A stretch of 13,264 nucleotides of DNA from Candidatus Aminicenantota bacterium (GTDB lineage: Bacteria; Acidobacteriota; Aminicenantia; Aminicenantales; Saccharicenantaceae), in NCBI GenBank assembly GCA_022867105.1, contig JALHVH010000469.1, positions 1 through 13,264 on the forward strand. The letters are read 5' to 3'. The translations under genes were made by a program, and so were the position numbers. The notes below the pieces were generated by a model. The model did no database searches. It saw only the letters and a list, made by a program, of their open reading frames with translations, and was not told the DNA's origin. Of the stretch, positions 1-8,145 are shown piece after piece (within the stretch, counting starts at the first letter, position 1; the number at the start of each line of letters is the position of its first letter).

Positions 1-1
1 C

Positions 2-868
2 CCTCCGAATCCAAACTCCGACTTGGCCAATCTCATTAACCGCTTGACCTCCTTCTTCCTCCCTGACGGCGGCTGTCCTTATTATAAGGGCAACTCCTCT
101 TCCGCGGAGCCGACATTCCTCGCCGCGCTCGCCCTCTTCGCGTCCGGCGCCCCGGCCGAACGCGCGGAACCTCTTCTCTCCTGGGCAAAAACTCTTCAAA
201 ACATGGACGGGTCGGTCAGCGTAAATTCCGGGCACCGCGGCCAGGGGCTCTGGCTGACGGCCCAGGCGGCCATAGCCTTCCACCATTACGAGCTCAAGGA
301 GAATCTGAAGCGGGCCCAGGATTTTCTGCTGTCCATAAGATCCATAACGATTTCCAACGATCCCCGGCTCAAGCAGGACAACACCCTGGCCGGCTGGCCC
401 TGGGTTCCGGGCACATTCGGCTGGGTGGAGCCGACGGCCTGGTCGCTTATCGCCCTCCATCTCTCCGGCCAGGCCGGGCATCCCCGGGCCGTCGAAGGCC
501 GGAAGCTCCTTCTGGACCGCCGGATTCCCTCGGGGGGCTGGAATTACGGCAACCCGAATCTGGACGATAAGGAACTCATCCCTTTCTGGGACACGACCGG
601 GCTCGCCCTTGCCGCCCTCTGCGGGCAGGCCGACATCGATCGGCTTCGCCCGAGCCTCGACTTGGTGGAGAAAAGGCAGGACAAGATCGAATCCCTTTGC
701 GGACTCGCCTGGGCCGTCATCTGCCTTCAAGCGTATGGAAGGGATGCCGGCCGGCTGAGAACACGGCTTCAAAACATCATGGGACCAACGACCGATGAAG
801 ATCTCCATACGGGGAATTTCTCCCTTGGCCTGATCGCTCTTTCCGGAAAAAAGGTTTTCACCGCATGA
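2..868 (+). CDS. Prenyltransferase/squalene-oxidase repeat protein, 5' partial
   Basis: The reading frame is open to the left edge: the codons from position 2 carry no stop and the first candidate start is a TTG at 23, so the true start probably lies outside the window. The visible 280-odd residues are repeated helical units of the alpha/alpha-barrel type seen in squalene cyclases and prenyltransferase beta subunits. Counting from the TTG, examples are MDGSVSVNSG (61-70), GWVEPTAWSLIALHL (133-147), IPSGGWNYGN (168-177) and DTTGLALAAL (190-199). I see no DXDDTA cyclase acid motif (only NLDD near 179-182), so a terpene cyclase activity is not supported. A binding or scaffold role, or an alpha-2-macroglobulin-like complement, is equally possible. 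The stop overlaps the DUF362 start by 4 bp (ATGA), so the two are translationally coupled and probably act together. The fold assignment is fairly sure; the function is unknown. Confidence 0.75.
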   Translation, partial: PPNPNSDLANLINRLTSFFLPDGGCPYYKGNSSSAEPTFLAALALFASGAPAERAEPLLSWAKTLQNMDGSVSVNSGHRGQGLWLTAQAAIAFHHYELKENLKRAQDFLLSIRSITISNDPRLKQDNTLAGWPWVPGTFGWVEPTAWSLIALHLSGQAGHPRAVEGRKLLLDRRIPSGGWNYGNPNLDDKELIPFWDTTGLALAALCGQADIDRLRPSLDLVEKRQDKIESLCGLAWAVICLQAYGRDAGRLRTRLQNIMGPTTDEDLHTGNFSLGLIALSGKKVFTA

Positions 869-1830
869 AAAGGCGCCAATTCCTGAAGGACGCGACCCTG
901 TTGGCCAACGCGGTTGCGCTCTCCGGGATCGCCCAGAACGTTCCTCCGGAGCCTTGCCCCGTGGCGCTCCTGGCGATGTCCGATTACGGCCGGGATCTCT
1001 CGCGCGAGATCGCCGCCGTCATGTCGGAAGACGGTCTGAAGCTCCAAGGCAAAAAGGTCCTTCTCAAGCCGAACTTCGTCGAGGCCCATCCCGAACGTCC
1101 CATCAACACCCATATTGCCGTCATTGCAAATGCGGCCCATGCCTGCTTGCGCCTCGGTGCGGCGGAGGTCATTGTCGGCGAGGCTTCCGGCCATAGGCGC
1201 GACCCGTGGTTCTCGGTCCTCAATCCTTCGCTCAGGGGCATTCTTGACAAGAAGGTCAAGTGCGTCGATTTGAACCACGGTGACGCCGTCTCCGTCCCGA
1301 ACGCGGGCCGAAGGACGGGGCTCCCGGTCTTTTATGTCGCCAAACCCGTCGCCGGGGCAGATATCCTGATCAGCATGCCGAAAATGAAAACCCATCATTG
1401 GATGGCCGTTACGCTCTGTTTGAAGAACCTCTTCGGGATTCTCCCGGGGATCTATTACGGCTGGCCCAAGAACCTCCTCCACTTCCGGGGGATCGACAAT
1501 TCCATCCTGGACCTGGCCCGGACCATCAAAGTCCATTACAACATCATCGACGGCGTCGTCGGGATGGAAGGGGACGGGCCGATCATGGGAAAAGCGAAGT
1601 CCGTCGGAACTCTGGTCCTCGGCCCCTTCTCCCTGGCCGCCGACGCAACGGCCGCCCGCCTCATGGGGTTCGATCCTCAGCGAATCCCTTATCTCCTCCA
1701 GGCCGGCAGGTTCCTCCCAGGACTGAAACAGCAGGACGTCGTCATTCGTGGGGAGAAGCCCGCACGACTCGCGGCGCAATTCGATTGTCCGGAAGAGTTC
1801 AGAGGGATGCGCGGCGGGCCTTTCTTTTAG
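865..1830 (+). CDS. DUF362 domain protein with Tat-type leader
   Basis: A 321-residue protein starting with MKRRQFLKDATLLANAVALSG, here read as a twin-arginine export leader (RRQFLK at 3-8, hydrophobic stretch to about 24). The body matches the DUF362 family: KKVLLKPNFVE (63-73), GAAEVIVGEASG (98-109), ISMPKMKTHHW (169-179), LKNLFGILPG (186-195) and DGVVGMEGDGP (229-239). The family is poorly characterised. Some members are fused to 4Fe-4S ferredoxin domains, but this one has no CxxCxxC cluster. Tat export would fit a protein folded, perhaps with a cofactor, before leaving the cytoplasm. The ATG at 865 overlaps the upstream stop as ATGA, which fixes the start and implies coupling with the barrel protein. 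Its last 32 bp overlap the tail of the opposing YfhO-like gene. Family call is strong; biochemical role unknown. Confidence 0.85.
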   Translation: MKRRQFLKDATLLANAVALSGIAQNVPPEPCPVALLAMSDYGRDLSREIAAVMSEDGLKLQGKKVLLKPNFVEAHPERPINTHIAVIANAAHACLRLGAAEVIVGEASGHRRDPWFSVLNPSLRGILDKKVKCVDLNHGDAVSVPNAGRRTGLPVFYVAKPVAGADILISMPKMKTHHWMAVTLCLKNLFGILPGIYYGWPKNLLHFRGIDNSILDLARTIKVHYNIIDGVVGMEGDGPIMGKAKSVGTLVLGPFSLAADATAARLMGFDPQRIPYLLQAGRFLPGLKQQDVVIRGEKPARLAAQFDCPEEFRGMRGGPFF

Positions 1831-4135
1831 ACCGGATCGAAAAGGCGATCAAGCCGCTGAGGGTGAGACCCAAAGAGATCAGGCTGACGGCCGCTCCCCA
1901 TAAAAAGCTCACAGGAAGATAGCGCAGGACGATCTTGTGGCGACCGGACGGAACCACGACTCCCTTGGAGAAGATATTAGCCTCGAAGACATCGGCCTTC
2001 CGGCCGTCGACCCGGGCGTGCCATCCAGGGGCATAGTTTCCGGGGAAAACGATGAGCCCCTCGCGGGGCAGGCTCGCGGAGTACCACCCCCGGCCCTGGA
2101 CCTCCTTCCGGACGACGATCGCGGCGGGTTTGATTTCCATGTCCCCGGATGATCCGGGAAGATTCAGGTCCTTTTCCGTAATGACTTCCTTAAGCGGGTC
2201 GAACTCATCGCCGGCGAAGATCCCGAGCTTGTCTTTGACTTCCACCGCCTTGACGGCCCGGAAGGCGGCGAACGGAGAGACGTTCTTTTCGGCGATCCGC
2301 TCGAGCCAGACGTCGATGCCTTCGATTTGAAGCCGTTGGGCGTTTCCCCTGGAGAAAAGCGGCTCGTAGCCGATACGCGCGGCGCAGCCGACGTATTTCA
2401 AGATCTTGAACTGGCCTTTCGGAGGCAGTCCTTTGATGGCCTCCCTCAGGTCGAGATATCGGCGCGAGTAGGTCCCGTAGAAGTCCCAGTTGAAAACATA
2501 CCGGATGCCGTCGCCCAGGCCCGTGAAGGGGTAAAGGCTCTTGCGGAAAAAGCCGAGGAGTTTGAGGTTGTCTCCCATCGTCTCCTTAAGGAACGGGGAA
2601 TAGAGCTCGTCCCGATAAATGGCGAGCGGAGCGGTGAGGATGCCCGGGAGGGGCGGCCTATCATAGAACGAGGCCGGCACCGTCGGGTTGACATATCGGT
2701 TGTGATAAGCGGGATCCAAGACGGCCAGGGCGATAAACGCCCAGCCCAGGATCCGGCCTTGTCCCTTCGACCGGTGAAGCAGGAAAAATACCAGGGCGTA
2801 AACGGCCAGGAGGACGAGGCCCGTTCCGATGGACCGGCCGAACTCACGGAACGAAGCGTCCCGGTCGATGACAAACAGCTTGTTCAGGATACCGATCGTC
2901 GGTCTCTTGAAAAGCAGGAACTTCAAAAGACCCAGGCCGGCGCAGACGGCCAGGGCAAAGACGGCCCTCCGGCCCGGCTTCCGCGTATTTACGACTTCGT
3001 CGAACCCAAGGGCCGCAAGGATGGACAAACAGAATACGGAACCCAGGAAAAACTTGACGGGGTACCTGATCGAAGAAAGCAGGGGGACGAACCTGTAGAG
3101 GAAAAAGAAGGGTGAATAGCGTCCGCATGAGAGGAGGAAGAAAACAAAGAACGTGAGAAGGAGCACCTTTTGCCGTCTGTCCCAAGGCTTCCTCAGTCCG
3201 AAGAGAAAGAGAAGGAGCGCTCCAACGCCCATGTAAAGGCTGTAGTAAAGGGGGAATTTCTTGTCGAAGAGGTGCCACCCCCAAAAATCGTTGTGCCCCG
3301 GCTCCCTGTCGTTCCCCAGGAAATGAGGAAAGGGCAGGTTGAAGAGCTGGATGAGCTCGAGAGGCCACTGGACGGATGGAGCGGCCCTTTCGGTTTGACC
3401 GAGAAGTTCCATCGACGGGAGGACCTGGACCGCCGATAGGATCGTTGCCAGGAGCAGGGAGAGGACCGCTAGTGAGATCTTCTTTTTCCATTTTCCTGCC
3501 GTGAAGAAGGCCTGGCCGGCGGCAAGAAAAAGCGTCATCAGGATAAACTCCGGGGCGCCCGCCAGGATCATCAGGGCCCAGAGGAATGCGAGCGGGACGA
3601 TTCGCGCTCGGCCGCGCCGGGCGTCGCGGTGGAGGAGCCAAAGGACCCAGGGCATCCAGGCCAGGGCCGCGATGTGGTTGTAGAACTCAAAAGACGAGAG
3701 ATACATGCCGCTAAAGGCGAAAAGCGACGCGCCCAGGAAGGAAGCCTTCCTCGAAAGGGAATAGGACTTGCAAAGGACAAACAGGCCGAGCCATCCGAGA
3801 AGGGCGTGGATGAGATAATGAAGCTTGAAGGCGGTGAACAGGGGGAGGAAGAGATAGAGCCAGGTCGTCGGGTAGAAGACCGCGTTCTTCGGATTGGCCA
3901 TGAACGGCTGGCCGTTGCCGTGGGCGTCCGTCCATAGGGCGAAGTTCCCCTCTTTTAACAATTGAACGGCGAGTTTCTTGACCGGAACCTCGACGACGGT
4001 CGAATCCCTTTCATAAAAGACCCTGTTTGTGAAAAAGAATTCTCTGAAGACGAGAAGGAAAAGGGCAATGAAGAGGGCAAAGAAGAAAAGATCTTTCTTC
4101 GAAATAAGGGCGGCCGTGTTTCGACCCGGGATCAT
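1799..4135 (-). CDS. YfhO-family GT-C membrane protein
   Basis: A polytopic membrane protein of 778 residues from the ATG at 4135; a TTG at 4153 would add six. It has about a dozen hydrophobic helices in the first 490 residues, a soluble region of about 250 residues, and a last helix near 741-769. An acidic first-loop ERD (42-44) and NGQPFMANPKNAVFYPTTW (74-92) fit the GT-C fold. Near the C terminus, GNYAPGWHARVDG (699-711) followed by VVPSGRHKIVLRYLP is a YfhO hallmark. Bacillus YfhO uses undecaprenyl-phosphate-linked GlcNAc to decorate lipoteichoic acid; here the acceptor is unknown. A polyprenyl-phosphate sugar synthase of the GT2 type lies 5.5 kb away and could supply the donor. The ATG is preferred because a -10-like hexamer ends 8 nt before it, as at other genes here. 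It is convergent with the DUF362 gene, overlapping it by 32 bp. Confidence 0.88.
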   Translation of the reverse strand: MIPGRNTAALISKKDLFFFALFIALFLLVFREFFFTNRVFYERDSTVVEVPVKKLAVQLLKEGNFALWTDAHGNGQPFMANPKNAVFYPTTWLYLFLPLFTAFKLHYLIHALLGWLGLFVLCKSYSLSRKASFLGASLFAFSGMYLSSFEFYNHIAALAWMPWVLWLLHRDARRGRARIVPLAFLWALMILAGAPEFILMTLFLAAGQAFFTAGKWKKKISLAVLSLLLATILSAVQVLPSMELLGQTERAAPSVQWPLELIQLFNLPFPHFLGNDREPGHNDFWGWHLFDKKFPLYYSLYMGVGALLLFLFGLRKPWDRRQKVLLLTFFVFFLLSCGRYSPFFFLYRFVPLLSSIRYPVKFFLGSVFCLSILAALGFDEVVNTRKPGRRAVFALAVCAGLGLLKFLLFKRPTIGILNKLFVIDRDASFREFGRSIGTGLVLLAVYALVFFLLHRSKGQGRILGWAFIALAVLDPAYHNRYVNPTVPASFYDRPPLPGILTAPLAIYRDELYSPFLKETMGDNLKLLGFFRKSLYPFTGLGDGIRYVFNWDFYGTYSRRYLDLREAIKGLPPKGQFKILKYVGCAARIGYEPLFSRGNAQRLQIEGIDVWLERIAEKNVSPFAAFRAVKAVEVKDKLGIFAGDEFDPLKEVITEKDLNLPGSSGDMEIKPAAIVVRKEVQGRGWYSASLPREGLIVFPGNYAPGWHARVDGRKADVFEANIFSKGVVVPSGRHKIVLRYLPVSFLWGAAVSLISLGLTLSGLIAFSIRSKRKARRASL

Positions 4136-4143
4136 GAATACAA

Positions 4144-4172
4144 TTTCTATCAAAAAACGGGCTTTTTCTCAA
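4144..4172 (-). promoter_or_regulatory. Promoter of the YfhO-like gene
   Basis: On the minus strand: TTGAGA (4172-4167), a 17-bp spacer, then TAGAAA (4149-4144) preceded by TGA, giving an extended -10 shape (TGnTAGAAA). The hexamer ends 8 nt before the ATG at 4135, so the predicted transcript has almost no leader. Its -35 lies only 4 bp from the -35 of the opposing promoter, so RNA polymerases may exclude each other. Called by eye against the sigma-70 consensus. Confidence 0.5.
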
Positions 4173-4176
4173 ATTT

Positions 4177-4206
4177 TTGATTTATCCATGGCGATTTCAT
4201 TATACT
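4177..4206 (+). promoter_or_regulatory. Promoter of the 514-residue membrane protein gene
   Basis: TTGATT (4177-4182), an 18-bp spacer and TATACT (4201-4206) form a reasonable sigma-70 promoter, four and five matches to consensus. Transcription would begin near 4213, about 7 nt before the ATG at 4220. It is back-to-back with the YfhO-gene promoter. Confidence 0.5.
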
Positions 4207-4219
4207 TGAGAAAACTCCG

Positions 4220-5764
4220 ATGGCCGGGGAAGGACCGGTGAAGGGCATGGTCGCGGGCAGGATAGAAGCTACAGCCGGGAACGAAGTGTCGTCAACAGCA
4301 AGACTTGGCCGAAAGACAAGGATTATCGTCGCGGCCGGGCTCTTTGTCCTGGCCATCCTGCCCATCGTCCTGAGCGAGTTCCCGCCTTCAACCGATCTCC
4401 CCCAGCACATCGCCCAGGTCAGGCTCTTCCTTGATACGCTTAAATCTCCCGGCGGCCCCTACGTCATACAAGGACTTGCCCCGAACAATCTCGTCTATTC
4501 ATTGATCCTTATCCTCTGGTCCGTTCTGCCCGTCGCCTATGTCGGGCCGGCCGTTCTCGTTCTTATTGTTTTCCTCTGGATCGCGGCCATCTTTCTCCTT
4601 GCGGCCGGAAAAGGCCGGTCGACCGAGGCGGCGATCCTCGCTTCTCTGCTTGTCTTCAACCAATCCTTTTATTGGGGGTTTCTCAATTTTATGACGGGGT
4701 TTCCCGTTTTCATCCTTTGGTTCGCCCTGACGACGAAAGCGCCGGGGCATCGCTCCTGGAAGCTCTATGCCGGGCTCGTCGGGACATCCTTTCTGCTCTA
4801 TGGAAGCCACGCGCTTTGGCTGGCGGCGGGAGGCGCCTGGCTCGTCCTCATCGGCTTGCTCAAGAGAATCAAGGTGAAGGAATTCCTTTTAAGACTGGCG
4901 ACCCTCATCCCGTGCGGTCTGGTCGCGCTTCTGTGGTATCCCCGGCTGTCCTTGGCACGGGCCGCCTCGGGCTTCGACGTCGCGCCGCACTGGTCGCCGC
5001 TCTTCGACCGCTTGTCCTCGTTCGTGGACGCGGCCTTCGGGGGGATCCGGGGCCCCGTGGAGATCATCGTCTTCGTCTTCCTTTACGGTTGGTGCGGACT
5101 CTCCGTCTGGCAGAACAGGAGGCGGCTCGGGGGCCTCATCGACAGGGACATGCTGGCCGTGGGCGGCTTCTTCCTGTCGATCGTCATCATCGCCCCCGAC
5201 AAGTTCATGAACACGATCTTTTTCGGCTCCCGATGGTTCCCCATCGCCCTGATCTTCCTCCTGTTGTCTTTGCCGGTTCCTTCCGTCCGACGACTTTCGG
5301 CGAAGGCAGTTGCCTTAACGATCGCAGCCGCTTTCTTCTTGATAACGGCCATTGCCTGGCACAGGTACGCAAATGAGGACCTGTCCGGATTCCGGGAATC
5401 TCTGGAACATATTCCCCCGTCGTCTAGGGTCCTGGGACTGGACCTTGTCAAGAGCAGTGAGATCATCAAGGGGCGCCCTTTCCTCCAGCTTTTCGCCTAT
5501 GCCCAGGTCTTCAAGGGCTGCGAATTGAACTTCTCTTTCGCCGAACATTATTCGGGCCTGGTCGCGTACAAGACTAAGAGGCAAATCTCCTGGACGCCCG
5601 GGCTGGAGTGGTTTGCGGCGAAGGTCAAGAAGTCGGACTTCGCTTTTTTTGATTATGTCCTCGTCAACGGTCCGGAGGCGGACCACAAAACCCTTTCCTC
5701 TTTCCGTGAGCTGTCCCCCATGACCCTTTCGGGCCGGTGGCGGCTGTATAAAGTCCGGCGCTGA
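4220..5764 (+). CDS. Polytopic GT-C-like membrane protein of unknown specificity
   Basis: A 514-residue protein with roughly ten hydrophobic segments from residue 34 to 380, then a soluble C-terminal part of about 130 residues. The first extracytoplasmic loop carries PPSTDLPQHIAQ (55-66), an Asp followed by PxH as in several GT-C-type glycosyltransferases that put an acidic residue in that loop. Other landmarks are NQSFYWGFLNFMTGFPVF (147-164), YGSHALWLAAGG (194-205) and FGSRWFPIALIFLLL (335-349). The C-terminal part ends with DYVLVNGPEAD (478-488), as in membrane glycosyltransferases whose tail forms a small globular domain. I do not recognise a named subfamily. It is transcribed divergently from the YfhO-like gene. 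A second in-frame ATG at 4247 follows GGAAGGA by about 11 nt and is an alternative start. It could be a glycosyltransferase or a non-catalytic transporter-like relative. Confidence 0.7.
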   Translation: MAGEGPVKGMVAGRIEATAGNEVSSTARLGRKTRIIVAAGLFVLAILPIVLSEFPPSTDLPQHIAQVRLFLDTLKSPGGPYVIQGLAPNNLVYSLILILWSVLPVAYVGPAVLVLIVFLWIAAIFLLAAGKGRSTEAAILASLLVFNQSFYWGFLNFMTGFPVFILWFALTTKAPGHRSWKLYAGLVGTSFLLYGSHALWLAAGGAWLVLIGLLKRIKVKEFLLRLATLIPCGLVALLWYPRLSLARAASGFDVAPHWSPLFDRLSSFVDAAFGGIRGPVEIIVFVFLYGWCGLSVWQNRRRLGGLIDRDMLAVGGFFLSIVIIAPDKFMNTIFFGSRWFPIALIFLLLSLPVPSVRRLSAKAVALTIAAAFFLITAIAWHRYANEDLSGFRESLEHIPPSSRVLGLDLVKSSEIIKGRPFLQLFAYAQVFKGCELNFSFAEHYSGLVAYKTKRQISWTPGLEWFAAKVKKSDFAFFDYVLVNGPEADHKTLSSFRELSPMTLSGRWRLYKVRR

Positions 5765-5812
5765 TCTTATAAGTGGTACGGGCAAAGGGCCAATAATTGC
5801 AAATATTCGGGG

Positions 5813-7480
5813 CTAGTCTTCCGACCGTACCTCCAGCCATTCATAACATTGACCCTTTTCAAGGAGTCTATAACTATAATTAATGTTTGGTCCTATTGAG
5901 AATTTTGATCTTTTTAGATCGATGATCTGGTAATAGGGTCTGGTTTGATCCCGAATAACAACAAGATCTACTTTTTTATGGACGCCAAACTCTAGGACTT
6001 GTGGCAGTCCAGCGTTTGGCAAAACCTGCCAGTCCGAAAAAGCCCTAACCGCAAAACCGGGCTGTTCGGACATGATCGTCTCGGGACTCTTCGCTTTGAG
6101 AAAACGGCCGACCTCGACGTCTACGGACATAGCCTTGTTCAAGATGGGGAGATTGAAGTAGCTTCTATCAAGATTTCGGAAATATTCATAGCCTAACGAA
6201 ATGATGCAGATCGCGAGAATCGCTCGTCCATAGAGTCTCTTGGCTCTCGAATTTGCATGAGGAAGTCTTGAAAGAAGTGAGCTCATGCCGATTACGGTAT
6301 ATATGCACGCAAGTGGCACTAAAAAAAGATGGTGTCTGGGAATGGGGTAGGACACTGATTCTACCGCCAGACTAAACGGAACGAGAGAAATGAGGAGGAG
6401 ATCAACGGAGTTGCGGTGCTTGAATATGTTTGAAAGCGAATAAATAATACCAAAAAAGGCAAGAACGAGGAGATACGGCGGGAAAAGTGTTCTAGGCACG
6501 ACACCGTAATGCCTCAGGTTCGCTAAGACATCTTTTATAAGTCCTATGTGGCTCTTAGCATTTCCCCCGGGTGCCTTCTTATAATAACCGAAATAAGTAT
6601 CGTTCATCTCCATTTTCTCGGGGTTCAGTGAATAGTGCTCGCTTCTGAAGGGGGCCCAGTCGTTCTTGTCAATGACCTGAAGCAACGTGTTCCGATAGTT
6701 CTGGGCGGCGTTCGCCTTTCCTGATAAGGTCCACGCCCCGGTCACGTTCTTGAGGTAGATGACATATGGAGTTGCGAATAAGGAAAAAGCGATAATCATG
6801 GAGAGGGCACCCTTGACACGAACTTTCGTGGGAACGGCCGTTTTTGCTATGAATATGATCAAAACGATCAAGATAAATAGTATGATGCCCTCCGGCCTCG
6901 TTAAATAGCCGAGCGATAAAAAAAGCCCCGCCAACACGGCCTTTATCAGCTTCCCCGTTTCAAGAAAGCGCATAGATAAAGAGAGCGCCGTAAAGATCAG
7001 ACAACAGTTCAGCGTGTCCGAACCCCGATAAAGTATATCGATATAACGGGAAAGCACCGGCAGAAAATCGTTCATTTGATAGGCGAATAATACGAGGAGT
7101 GAACCCAGTAAAGCTAAAGCGGGAGGTACTTTTTTTCTGGCGATCATAAATGCAACGATGCCCAGCGCCGAGCCGCTGATCGCCGATATAAGGCTCAGGG
7201 ATAATTGGAGATCGCGGCACAGGATATAGACAAACGCGATGCAACCTGGGAGGAAGGGAGGGAATATGATATTGGGGAGACCGTTCAGCGTATATCCTTT
7301 ACCCGTGAGCATATTCCGGGCCAGGACCATGTAATAACCTTCGTCCGCATCGATATAAGGCCGTCTTTTGTACAATAGAAAAAGCTTGAAAACTAAGGCC
7401 AAAATAGCTAACCCAATTGCCGAAAGGACATAGGGATCCATTCTCCGCAGTCTTGAGAATGCAACCATTGGGCTCTTCAT
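5813..7480 (-). CDS. GT39/ArnT-like membrane glycosyltransferase
   Basis: A 555-residue polytopic protein, the last gene of the four-gene operon. The first loop carries DADEGYY (44-50), matching the acidic catalytic-loop motif of GT-C enzymes of the PMT/ArnT/GT39 group. NIIFPPFLPG (70-79) and GYLTRPEG (191-198) are also typical of this group. Hydrophobic helices run to about residue 435; the remaining tail is soluble. Such enzymes transfer a sugar from a polyprenyl-phosphate donor to a lipid or protein on the outer face of the cytoplasmic membrane. The GT2 gene at the head of the same operon is of the kind that makes such donors, so a donor-maker plus transferase pair is likely. The ATG overlaps the upstream methyltransferase stop as ATGA. 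It faces the 514-residue gene across 48 bp in which I see no clear terminator. The acceptor and sugar are unknown. Confidence 0.85.
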   Translation of the reverse strand: MKSPMVAFSRLRRMDPYVLSAIGLAILALVFKLFLLYKRRPYIDADEGYYMVLARNMLTGKGYTLNGLPNIIFPPFLPGCIAFVYILCRDLQLSLSLISAISGSALGIVAFMIARKKVPPALALLGSLLVLFAYQMNDFLPVLSRYIDILYRGSDTLNCCLIFTALSLSMRFLETGKLIKAVLAGLFLSLGYLTRPEGIILFILIVLIIFIAKTAVPTKVRVKGALSMIIAFSLFATPYVIYLKNVTGAWTLSGKANAAQNYRNTLLQVIDKNDWAPFRSEHYSLNPEKMEMNDTYFGYYKKAPGGNAKSHIGLIKDVLANLRHYGVVPRTLFPPYLLVLAFFGIIYSLSNIFKHRNSVDLLLISLVPFSLAVESVSYPIPRHHLFLVPLACIYTVIGMSSLLSRLPHANSRAKRLYGRAILAICIISLGYEYFRNLDRSYFNLPILNKAMSVDVEVGRFLKAKSPETIMSEQPGFAVRAFSDWQVLPNAGLPQVLEFGVHKKVDLVVIRDQTRPYYQIIDLKRSKFSIGPNINYSYRLLEKGQCYEWLEVRSED

Positions 7481-8145
7481 GGGTTCCGGACAACGATCAA
7501 TTGATTCGGCAAAAGCCTATCAAGCTTTATGATAGAAAGGAGTTTTTCGATTAAGAGCTCTCCCGGGAAACCTATAGGAGATATCATGAACCCCCCGTTT
7601 TTGAGGACCCTGAAATTTTCCTTCCCGCATAGATCAATGAGGGAACGTAGGCTCATCGTGGATTGGTGGGTGCCCTTGATCATCCCCAGGGCGCTGGCGA
7701 TCTTGTCCCATGTGGGATGAGGCGTCGTAATGATGAGAATCCCCCCTGATTTTAAGATGCGGGAGCTTTCCCGCAGCATCTCCCGCGGGTTCTCAAGGTG
7801 TTCTATTATCGCCGCGGCAACGATAACATCGAATGAGGCATCTTTGAAAAACGACATATTCTGCGCGTCTGCGCGAATGAAGGATATGTTCTTGAAAAAA
7901 GCAACGCCCAGGTCCAGGAGATCCGGCGAATATTCGAGCCCTACGCACAATGTTGAGGGATACTTGTCTTTGATTCTTGAAAGCATCCTGCCTTCTGCGG
8001 TCCCCAGGTCGAGAATCCTCTCGGGGTCAGGATAAAAAACCCTTATAGCTTGAACCGCCTCATCGGCTCTTCTCCTCAACCTGTACTTGAGGGCACGCCA
8101 CTTTTCCCTTTGCAGGGCGTATTCCTTATCAAGGACTCCCTTCAT
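7477..8145 (-). CDS. Class I SAM-dependent methyltransferase
   Basis: A 222-residue protein when started at the ATG at 8145. The frame extends to 8223, but the upstream 26 residues are a charged, non-conserved-looking stretch. The 8145 ATG forms an ATGA overlap with the radical SAM stop, matching the other junctions of this operon. Rossmann-type methyltransferase motifs are clear: ILDLGTAEGRM (44-54, SAM-binding glycine loop, here GTAEG rather than GCGxG), the acidic residue in GLEYSPDL (69-76, ribose contact), RADAQNMSF (91-99), FDVIVAAAIIEHLENP (105-120) and RILKSGGILIITTPHP (129-144). This is the Methyltransf_11/UbiE-like class of small-molecule enzymes. Its place between a radical SAM enzyme and a GT39-like transferase suggests it modifies a glycan, glycolipid or polyprenyl-linked intermediate. 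The substrate is not predictable. Confidence 0.87.
   Translation of the reverse strand: MKGVLDKEYALQREKWRALKYRLRRRADEAVQAIRVFYPDPERILDLGTAEGRMLSRIKDKYPSTLCVGLEYSPDLLDLGVAFFKNISFIRADAQNMSFFKDASFDVIVAAAIIEHLENPREMLRESSRILKSGGILIITTPHPTWDKIASALGMIKGTHQSTMSLRSLIDLCGKENFRVLKNGGFMISPIGFPGELLIEKLLSIIKLDRLLPNQLIVVRNP

Noticed and set aside
769..1779. 336-codon open frame on the minus strand opposite the DUF362 gene
   Set aside because: It reads as low-complexity charged sequence without motifs and lies wholly opposite a well-supported DUF362 gene; GC-rich codon bias explains the lack of stops.
2327..3115. 262-codon open frame on the plus strand opposite the YfhO-like gene
   Set aside because: Highly charged, motif-free shadow of a strongly supported membrane protein gene.
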